From JASGDC01 sp047605865 (GTDB taxonomy: Bacteria > Actinomycetota > Actinomycetes > Actinomycetales > Micrococcaceae), in contig JASGFC010000012.1 of NCBI GenBank assembly GCA_047605865.1, positions 1 through 49,543 on the forward strand: a stretch of 49,543 nucleotides of DNA, written 5' to 3'. The translations under genes were made by a program, and so were the position numbers. The notes beneath the pieces are model-generated. The model saw only the letters and a list, made by a program, of their open reading frames with translations, was not told where the DNA came from and searched no databases. Positions 44,057 to 49,543 of the stretch are shown here, piece after piece; position 1 is the first letter of the stretch, and the number at the start of each line of letters is the position of its first letter.

Positions 44057-44482
44057 TTACGCATTTGGAGAAGCGTAAAAAACAAATCTGAACTTTCCAA
44101 TTCGCACTTCAGAACCATTTTTTAGCTTTACTTCATTGATTCTGTCAGTATTGACATAAGTTCCATTTAATGAATCGCAGTCGGTAATGTAGAAGCCATC
44201 GTCTGCGCGAGTAAACTTTGCGTGTTTCCTTGAGACAGTTACATCATCAAGAAAAATATCTGCGTCAGGATGACGCCCAGCAATTTCAAGATCTAAATCA
44301 AGCAAAAAACGAGCAGAGCGATTACTGGAATCTGCACCAATAAGTAAGGCACAATCCCCTGGTAAAGCGTTGATAGCTTTCTGCTCCTCAGCAGTTAAAG
44401 CAATACGCTCAATAGGTTCCGCAGCCTCTAACTGTGGAATACCAAGCGTAGTTGTATTCGTATTTTCTTCGTGGTTACTCAT
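44057..44482 (-). CDS. FHA-domain protein (GarA/OdhI-like)
   Basis: 141 residues. FHA domain about 46–140 with GRHPDADIFLDDVTVSRKHA (G69-R70, S84-RKH) and DSLNGTYVN, the phosphothreonine-binding loops. GarA/OdhI proteins inhibit 2-oxoglutarate dehydrogenase and related enzymes until phosphorylated by Ser/Thr kinases at an N-terminal ETT motif. Here the N-terminus has a Thr run (residues 8 and 10–12, TNTTTLG) but not the usual ETTSVF context. AAGGA lies before the ATG. The position next to the Rv1830-like gene supports the GarA assignment; the phosphosite is uncertain. Confidence 0.85.
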   Translation of the reverse strand: MSNHEENTNTTTLGIPQLEAAEPIERIALTAEEQKAINALPGDCALLIGADSSNRSARFLLDLDLEIAGRHPDADIFLDDVTVSRKHAKFTRADDGFYITDCDSLNGTYVNTDRINEVKLKNGSEVRIGKFRFVFYASPNA

Positions 44483-44538
44483 GTGGTCCTTCCCCGATCA
44501 CGTAAATAAACCTTAGATTGTATTGTAACGAGTTTCAC

Positions 44539-44922
44539 TCAAAATTGCGACTTGTCCTCTTCAATGCGAGTTGTGCCATCAGGAATAGCTGGTACTCTTG
44601 CTTCATCAAGAGCAATACGCCGTGCAAGAGTTGTAATTTTTCTCTCCGTTGCTTTATTTGCCCTAAAGCTACCTGCAATAACCATAAATACCACGATGAT
44701 AAGGCCGTACAACAGCATGTCAGTTCCACGGCCAATATTAAAGAAATGTGCAACTTCAGTAAGTTTCTCTGGTAAGAAAATGGAGATAAAAACTGCAACA
44801 GCAAAAAAGAAAAAAGCTAAACGACGCAGAGCTTGCGAACGAGCACTACCATTTCCTCGGAACATAAAGTAAAAAACTCCAAGAAGTGCAAAGCACAATA
44901 AAATCTGAAAAACAATACGCAT
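44539..44922 (-). CDS. DUF2304-type small membrane protein
   Basis: 127 residues with three hydrophobic segments (about 2–20, 34–50 and 68–86) and a cytoplasmic tail carrying ARRIALDEARVPAIP. DUF2304 proteins are commonly encoded beside GT2 glycosyltransferases, as here (six bases after one). They are thought to help in lipid-linked sugar transfer; function is not established. No ribosome site is obvious, consistent with coupling to the upstream glycosyltransferase gene. Confidence 0.8.
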   Translation of the reverse strand: MRIVFQILLCFALLGVFYFMFRGNGSARSQALRRLAFFFFAVAVFISIFLPEKLTEVAHFFNIGRGTDMLLYGLIIVVFMVIAGSFRANKATERKITTLARRIALDEARVPAIPDGTTRIEEDKSQF

Positions 44923-44928
44923 CGTGTT

Positions 44929-45612
44929 CTACTTTACCATCAGATCAATTAAGATATTGATTGAATTAAGCAACGGCTGACCTTTCGATTTGGAATAATC
45001 AGTGTATTTAATATGCGTAGGGTACTCAGCATATTTAACATGAAGCTCCCCAAATTCATCAACAATTTCAGAAGCATGAGCCATGCCATTTTGATTAAGA
45101 TGAATCTTTTCAAGAGTTCCTCGAGAAATAACACGCAAGCCATTATGTGCATCTGTCAGTTTCATGCCAGTGCTCCAAGCACCCCATTTAGCGGCAGTTT
45201 TGAGCATAATCTTTTTCATAGGAGGCACTTGCGTGCGATCATCAAGAAAACGAGAACCAATCACTACATCAAGATCATCTTTCTCTAATAACTCCACCAT
45301 ACCTAAAGCATCTTCAACACTGTGCTGACCATCTGCATCGAAGGTAACAACAGCACTAGAATCAGGGAAAGAAAGCACGTAATCGAAGCCAGTTTGCAAG
45401 GACGCCCCTTGGCCCATATTAATAGGGTGACGAATAACATGAGCCCCAGCATCATAGGCTACTTGAGAAGTATTATCAGAGCTATGATCATCAATAACAA
45501 TAATTGAAGGAAAGGTACGTAAAGTATGTTCTATAACATCTCCGATTACCTCGGCTTCGTTGAAAGCTGGGATAACCACCCACACATTTTTCAAATCCAC
45601 GACTAACGACAC
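44929..45612 (-). CDS. GT2 glycosyltransferase (polyprenyl-phosphate sugar synthase type)
   Basis: GT-A fold: VWVVIPAFNEAEVIGDVIEH; VIDDHSSDNT; HPINMGQGASLQTGFDYVLS; DXD-type metal motif FDADGQHSVED; VIGSRF; DAHNGLRVISR. 227 residues with no membrane span of its own; the neighbouring DUF2304 protein may anchor it. Resembles DPM1-like enzymes that charge polyprenyl phosphate with a sugar; the sugar is unknown. The start is GTG at 45612, with GGAG close upstream inside the end of gatB; the gene follows gatB directly. Confidence 0.87.
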   Translation of the reverse strand: MSLVVDLKNVWVVIPAFNEAEVIGDVIEHTLRTFPSIIVIDDHSSDNTSQVAYDAGAHVIRHPINMGQGASLQTGFDYVLSFPDSSAVVTFDADGQHSVEDALGMVELLEKDDLDVVIGSRFLDDRTQVPPMKKIMLKTAAKWGAWSTGMKLTDAHNGLRVISRGTLEKIHLNQNGMAHASEIVDEFGELHVKYAEYPTHIKYTDYSKSKGQPLLNSINILIDLMVK

Positions 45613-47118
45613 CTACTCCTGAACACCAAGTTTTTCAAAAATCATCTGTCTAGCTTTTGCAGCGTCTGCTTTACCTTGAGTTACCTTCATCACTCCACCA
45701 ACAATGGCTCCAACAGCTTGAACTTTTCCTGCCTTAATTTTTTCAGCAGCATCTTGTTGATCTACTAAAACTTTATCAATTGCATCAGAAAGAGCAGAAT
45801 CATCATTAACGATTTCTAGCCCCTTTTCTTGCACGATATCACTTGGCTTACCACCATGATCTATAACTTCATCAAGGACTTCACGAGCAATTTTATCGTT
45901 AATTTTGCCCTCTTGAACTAATTGATCAAGTTCAACAATAGTTTCTGGATTTACTCCAAGATCACCGGCATCAACACCTTGAGCATTAGCACGACGAGTT
46001 ACCTCACCCATCCACCATTTACGAGCTACAGCAGGGGATGCTCCAGCCGTTACAGTCTGCTCAATCTCATTGAGTAAACCAGCATTCACAACATCGCGGA
46101 ACTCCAAATCAGAATAATTCCATTCCTTAGCAAGACGCTTACGACGCTGGGCTGGAGGTTCAGGAAGACTAGACTTTAGTTCGGCAACCCATTCTTTTGA
46201 AGGAGCAACAGGAACTAGATCTGGTTCAGGAAAATAGCGGTAATCATCGGCATCTGATTTTGGACGTCCAGAAGAAGTACCACCATTACTTTCTTGCCAA
46301 TGACGAGTTTCTTGAAGAATTGAATCGCCATTATCAAGAACCTGAGCGTGGCGCTGAATCTCGTATCGAACAGCCTTCTCAATAGCTCGCAAAGAGTTGA
46401 TATTCTTTGTCTCAGTACGAGTACCCAACTTTTTTGTGCCTTTAGGCTTTAAGGAAACATTAGCGTCACACCTGACATGTCCACGTTCCATTTGAGCTTC
46501 AGAAACACCAAGATTTTTCACTATTTCACGAATAGCAGCAACATACCTCCTGGCTAGCTCTGGAGCATGCTCAGGGTTTTCCACCTCTATAGGGAAAGTG
46601 ACAATCTCAACCAAAGGTATGCCAGCTCGATTGCAATCTACAAGAGAACTACCAGCATCTTGAATACGTCCACTAGTACCCTGATGCGTTAGCTTTCCAG
46701 CATCTTCTTCCATATGAGCTCGTTCAATTTTTACTGTATAGACAGTTCCATCTTCAAGTTCAATGTCTAATGCTCCATTTTCTGCAATAGGCTTATCGTA
46801 TTGAGAAGTCTGGAAATTCTTTGGTGTATCTGGGTAAAAATACTGTTTACGTGAAAACTTAGTTTGATCGGCAATCTCACATCCTAAAGCAAGACCAATC
46901 TTGATACTAGATTCAATTGCTTTCTGGTTAACTACTGGTAGAGCACCAGGTAGACCTAAACATACAGGACAAACATTCGTGTTAGCTTCTGTACCAAACT
47001 CATTCGGGCAAGAACAAAACATCTTAGTTTCTGTGTTCAACTCAACATGAACTTCAAAACCCATCACTGGATCGTATTTTTCAATTGCTTCATTGAAATC
47101 CATTAACTGGTCAGTCAT
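45613..47118 (-). CDS. gatB: Asp/Glu-tRNA amidotransferase subunit B
   Basis: Kinase and tRNA-binding subunit of the GatCAB complex that converts Glu-tRNA(Gln), and often Asp-tRNA(Asn), to the amidated forms. GFEVHVELNTETKMFCSCPN; CPVCLGLPGALPVVNQKA; KQYFYPDTPKNFQTSQYDKP; ERAHMEEDAGKLTH; DCNRAGIPLVEIVT. The C-terminal YqeY-like tail domain is complete. The zinc cysteines are visible in the CSCPN and VCPVC segments. 501 residues. It overlaps gatA by ATGA. Confidence 0.96.
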   Translation of the reverse strand: MTDQLMDFNEAIEKYDPVMGFEVHVELNTETKMFCSCPNEFGTEANTNVCPVCLGLPGALPVVNQKAIESSIKIGLALGCEIADQTKFSRKQYFYPDTPKNFQTSQYDKPIAENGALDIELEDGTVYTVKIERAHMEEDAGKLTHQGTSGRIQDAGSSLVDCNRAGIPLVEIVTFPIEVENPEHAPELARRYVAAIREIVKNLGVSEAQMERGHVRCDANVSLKPKGTKKLGTRTETKNINSLRAIEKAVRYEIQRHAQVLDNGDSILQETRHWQESNGGTSSGRPKSDADDYRYFPEPDLVPVAPSKEWVAELKSSLPEPPAQRRKRLAKEWNYSDLEFRDVVNAGLLNEIEQTVTAGASPAVARKWWMGEVTRRANAQGVDAGDLGVNPETIVELDQLVQEGKINDKIAREVLDEVIDHGGKPSDIVQEKGLEIVNDDSALSDAIDKVLVDQQDAAEKIKAGKVQAVGAIVGGVMKVTQGKADAAKARQMIFEKLGVQE

Positions 47119-48623
47119 GATTTTGCACCCTTCTCAATCTTTGGTGCTTGAGCCAACAGTGGCCCGCCCCATTCCTCTTCTAAAGCATTCTCTAAAGCTG
47201 CACCAAGCTGATAGAGCAGATCATCTTTTTTAGCAGGAGCAAGAATTTGGAAACCAGTAGGTAGGCCATCTTCTTCAGCAATACCACTTGGTAGGCTCAT
47301 CGCAGGAATACCAGCTAAATTAGCAGGAATAGTAGCAATATCATTTTTATACATCGCCACTGGATCCTGTGTTTTTGAACCTAATTTAAAAGCTGTTGTT
47401 GGTGCAGTAGGTGAAACAAGTACATCTACCTCGGAAAAAGCTTGATCAAAATCTTCTTGAATCAAAGTACGAACTTTCAAAGCGCTTCCATAGTAAGCAT
47501 CAAAAGAACCTGAAGAAGAAGCATAAGTACCAAGGATAATACGACGCTTAACCTCAGAACCAAAATCTTTCTCTCTACTCAAAGACATCATTTCTTCAAC
47601 CGTTTTAGCACTTTTGTCACGCTGACCGTAACGGACTGCATCGAATCGGGCTAGATTAGAAGAAACTTCAGTAGGCATAATTAAGTAATATGCACCCAAA
47701 GCATACTCAAAGTGTGGACATGAAACTTCAACAATTTCGGCACCTAATTTTTCAAGAATCTTAATGCATGCATCAAAATTCTCTTGGACACCTTTTTGAT
47801 AACCATCGCCACTAAGTTCTTTAACTACACCAATTTTAAGGCCTTTAACTGAAGCATTTTGAGCTGCAGCAACAACATCTGGACCTTCTTCTATAATTGA
47901 CGTTGAGTCCATTTCATCGTGACCTGCAAGCACTTGATGTAGCAGTGCTGTATCCATAACATTGCGAGCCACTGGACCGATTTGGTCCAAAGAAGAAGCC
48001 ATTGCAATAGCCCCATATCGTGAAACTGCACCATACGTTGGTTTTACGCCCACTGTTCCCGTAACTGCTGCTGGTTGACGAATAGAACCACCAGTATCAG
48101 TACCTAATGCCAGTGGGGCCTCAAAGGACGCCACCGCAGCAGCAGAACCTCCACCAGATCCTCCTGGAATACGAGAGAGATCCCAAGGATTATGTGTTGG
48201 TCCATACGCAGAATGCTCTGTGGAAGAGCCCATAGCAAATTCATCTAAGTTAGTTTTACCAAGAATAGGCATACGATTTTCACGTAATTTTTTCACAACA
48301 GTTGCATCGTAAGGGCTCATCCAACCCTCTAACATTTTTGAACCAGCAGTAGTGGCCTGACCCAAGGTTACAATTAAATCTTTGACTGCGACTGGAACAC
48401 CAGCTAAGTGCGGAAGCTCTTTACCTGCTTTTCGATCTTTATCGACTTCTTGAGCTACTTCAAGAGCTTCTTCTTTATTTAGGGATAAAAATGCATGAAG
48501 AGCTTCGTCTAAATCTTCAATTTTTTTAAAGTGTGCTTCTACCAACTCGACTGAGGTCACTTCGCCATTGTTTAACGCTTCAGCCTGTTGAGCTGCTGAA
48601 AGCTTTGTTATATCTTGTACCAT
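47115..48623 (-). CDS. gatA: Asp/Glu-tRNA amidotransferase subunit A
   Basis: Amidase-signature subunit that releases ammonia from glutamine. The catalytic triad is K81 (VAVKDLIVT), S156 (IPGGSGGGSAAAVAS) and S180 (LGTDTGGSIRQPA). GKTNLDEFAMGSSTEHSAYG is also typical. 502 residues. The ATG overlaps the gatC stop by one base (TAATG). Confidence 0.96.
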   Translation of the reverse strand: MVQDITKLSAAQQAEALNNGEVTSVELVEAHFKKIEDLDEALHAFLSLNKEEALEVAQEVDKDRKAGKELPHLAGVPVAVKDLIVTLGQATTAGSKMLEGWMSPYDATVVKKLRENRMPILGKTNLDEFAMGSSTEHSAYGPTHNPWDLSRIPGGSGGGSAAAVASFEAPLALGTDTGGSIRQPAAVTGTVGVKPTYGAVSRYGAIAMASSLDQIGPVARNVMDTALLHQVLAGHDEMDSTSIIEEGPDVVAAAQNASVKGLKIGVVKELSGDGYQKGVQENFDACIKILEKLGAEIVEVSCPHFEYALGAYYLIMPTEVSSNLARFDAVRYGQRDKSAKTVEEMMSLSREKDFGSEVKRRIILGTYASSSGSFDAYYGSALKVRTLIQEDFDQAFSEVDVLVSPTAPTTAFKLGSKTQDPVAMYKNDIATIPANLAGIPAMSLPSGIAEEDGLPTGFQILAPAKKDDLLYQLGAALENALEEEWGGPLLAQAPKIEKGAKS

Positions 48624-48919
48624 TACTCACCGTCCAAAATAGCAGGAACTTTGAAGCAACCGTCTTCTTGTGCAGGTGCATTTTGCAGAGCTTCTTCTTG
48701 AGTAAGACACGGTTTTTTTACATCTTCACGAAAAACATTTTCCATAGGTAATGGGTGAGAAGTTGGTTTAACATCTCCTTGAACAACTGAGCTGATTTGA
48801 GTAACGGACTCTAAAATACTTGGAATCTCTTGTGCCATCAAATCCAGTTCTTTTTGTGTCATTTCAATTCGAGCTAAAGAAGCTATGTGTGCTACTTCTT
48901 CTCTAGTAATTTTGGGCAT
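48623..48919 (-). CDS. gatC: Asp/Glu-tRNA amidotransferase subunit C
   Basis: Small subunit that wraps around GatA and stabilises it on GatB. ITREEVAHIASLARIEMTQKELD at the N-terminus is diagnostic. 98 residues. AAGGTGAG precedes the ATG by two bases. First gene of the gatCAB–GT2–DUF2304 set. A TAGAAT about 50 bases upstream on the minus strand (near 48964) is a possible -10. Confidence 0.94.
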   Translation of the reverse strand: MPKITREEVAHIASLARIEMTQKELDLMAQEIPSILESVTQISSVVQGDVKPTSHPLPMENVFREDVKKPCLTQEEALQNAPAQEDGCFKVPAILDGE

Positions 48920-49148
48920 TTCTCACCTTAACAGCTTGAGTTCTTGATAAATACACTGGTTCTATTCTATCGGTTTAACCACAAATAATGAAACTAATTT
49001 GGATTGCTAAAGCTTAGATAAAAGGATTATTTAGGCAAAGCTGTTCATTGCTCTAACGCTACTAGATTGTTTATTAGCATGAGTGTGCGTTAAAAAAATC
49101 ATTCTTCTGGTTGATTCTTTAGCTAGTTAAAATTATTACTCTTGGAGT

Positions 49149-49172
49149 AAGCAATCTAAGACAAGGTTGCTT
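49149..49172 (+). promoter_or_regulatory. Small inverted repeat before a 12-codon open frame
   Basis: AAGCAA at 49149–49154 and TTGCTT at 49167–49172 form a 6-bp stem with a 12-base loop that contains AAGG. Directly after it (49173) is an ATG opening a 12-codon frame (MKKKAKLNGFNY, stop at 49211) that overlaps the start of the membrane-protein gene at 49195 in another frame. It could be a short leader peptide with translational coupling; there is no further support. Confidence 0.25.
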
Positions 49173-49194
49173 ATGAAGAAGAAAGCCAAGCTCA

Positions 49195-49543
49195 ATGGAT
49201 TCAACTACTAGACAAAACACGTCTACTGCTCCAGCTACAAATAGACTTGGCTTTTGGACATTCTTTTTATGTATTAGCTCGCTAGGAGTATGGCGTTCAA
49301 GTTTTATAAAAGAAAGTATCTTAAAGCAGCTGATTCACAATGAACAGTTTAAAAAATACAAAGCTGAAAATTTAGAACAACTAGCAACTATAACAACATC
49401 CATTGGCTTATTAGTGTTTTTTGTTTCCACCTTCATATTTCTACAATTAGCAAAAGTACTGGAAACCAAATGCTTTCAGGCTAAAAAAACGTTAAGAATA
49501 GGAACACTTTTTAGTTTTGGTTTTTTTACATTAGTTATAGGAT
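49195..49543 (+). CDS. Membrane protein of unknown function (5' part; runs off the window)
   Basis: My translation from the ATG at 49195 is open for 116 codons to the edge. A polar N-terminus (MDSTTRQNTSTAPATNR) is followed by a hydrophobic segment (about 18–33), a charged stretch (about 34–62, RSSFIKESILKQLIHNEQFK) and a second segment (about 63–86, TTSIGLLVFFVSTFIFLQL). A third segment begins near residue 103. I do not recognise a family. Ribosome site weak (AAGAAAG). The 275 bases between this gene and gatC hold no other gene that I can see; a TTGATT/TATTAC pair 17 bases apart near 49110–49140 may be its promoter. Confidence 0.6.
   Translation, partial: MDSTTRQNTSTAPATNRLGFWTFFLCISSLGVWRSSFIKESILKQLIHNEQFKKYKAENLEQLATITTSIGLLVFFVSTFIFLQLAKVLETKCFQAKKTLRIGTLFSFGFFTLVIG

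Overview
The window is a stretch of chromosome from an AT-rich member of the Actinomycetota. The assignment rests on gene content and order. A GlnA2-type glutamine synthetase sits next to glnE. There is a Wag31/DivIVA–YggT–SepF–YggS–PgeF–FtsZ block running into a complete division and cell wall (dcw) cluster. A PknL-like kinase is divergent from an Rv2175c-like DNA-binding protein. Also present are class II DAHP synthase, a GarA-like FHA protein, an Rv1830-like MerR regulator, polyphosphate glucokinase and a MapB-like methionine aminopeptidase. The low GC is unusual for the phylum. The MurE substrate motif (DDDPHGE) argues against meso-DAP peptidoglycan and for L-Lys or L-Orn. I cannot name the genus from sequence alone. 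I see no tRNA, rRNA, CRISPR array, prophage or insertion sequence.

Layout: 1–4134 holds nitrogen metabolism (glnE, cut by the window edge, and glnA2) and a threonine aldolase, all on the minus strand. 4256–6841 is nadE-panB on the plus strand (NAD and pantothenate/CoA supply). 6842–7345 is a degraded Fic-protein 3' end preceded by a repeat/palindrome cluster. 7346–9469 holds a small SPOR-like protein, map and ppgK. 9495–15047 (minus) holds nrdR, dnaE, a RluA-type pseudouridine synthase and lspA. 15066–35140 (minus) is the growth and division region: divIVA, yggT, sepF, yggS, pgeF, ftsZ, ftsQ, murC, murG, ftsW, murD, mraY, murF, murE, ftsI, ftsL, rsmH and mraZ. Most of its dcw junctions overlap or are only a few bases apart. 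35346–43415 holds a polyprenyl synthetase, the Rv2175c-like protein, the PASTA kinase, aroG, a PlsC acyltransferase, an esterase and a long-chain acyl-CoA ligase. 43420–48919 (minus) holds the MerR regulator, the FHA protein, a DUF2304 membrane protein, a GT2 glycosyltransferase and gatCAB. A membrane-protein gene of unknown function begins at 49195 and runs off the right edge.

Three regulatory signals stand out. (1) Between mraZ and rsmH the transcript can fold into a roughly 25-bp imperfect stem that starts at the mraZ stop codon. It encloses two 25-nt hairpins with identical CUUCCCC loops and compensatory outer pairs, and it ends in a run of seven U. It resembles the actinobacterial mraW RNA motif and looks like an attenuator for the rest of the dcw operon. 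(2) Upstream of mraZ there are four 10-bp-spaced (G/A/T)TGG(A/T) boxes, and a further pair of GTGGA boxes points the other way, toward the polyprenyl synthetase. These look like MraZ operators on a divergent region. (3) Eight genes have a TANNNT -10 hexamer exactly six bases before the start codon, the signature of leaderless transcripts. In one case it relocates the start codon.

The genes hang together around envelope growth. The polyprenyl synthetase can supply lipid carrier. The Mur/MraY/MurG enzymes make lipid II. FtsW/FtsI polymerise it at a septum organised by FtsZ–SepF–FtsQ–FtsL, while DivIVA marks poles. PknL-like, GarA-like and Rv1830-like proteins are likely signalling and regulatory inputs.
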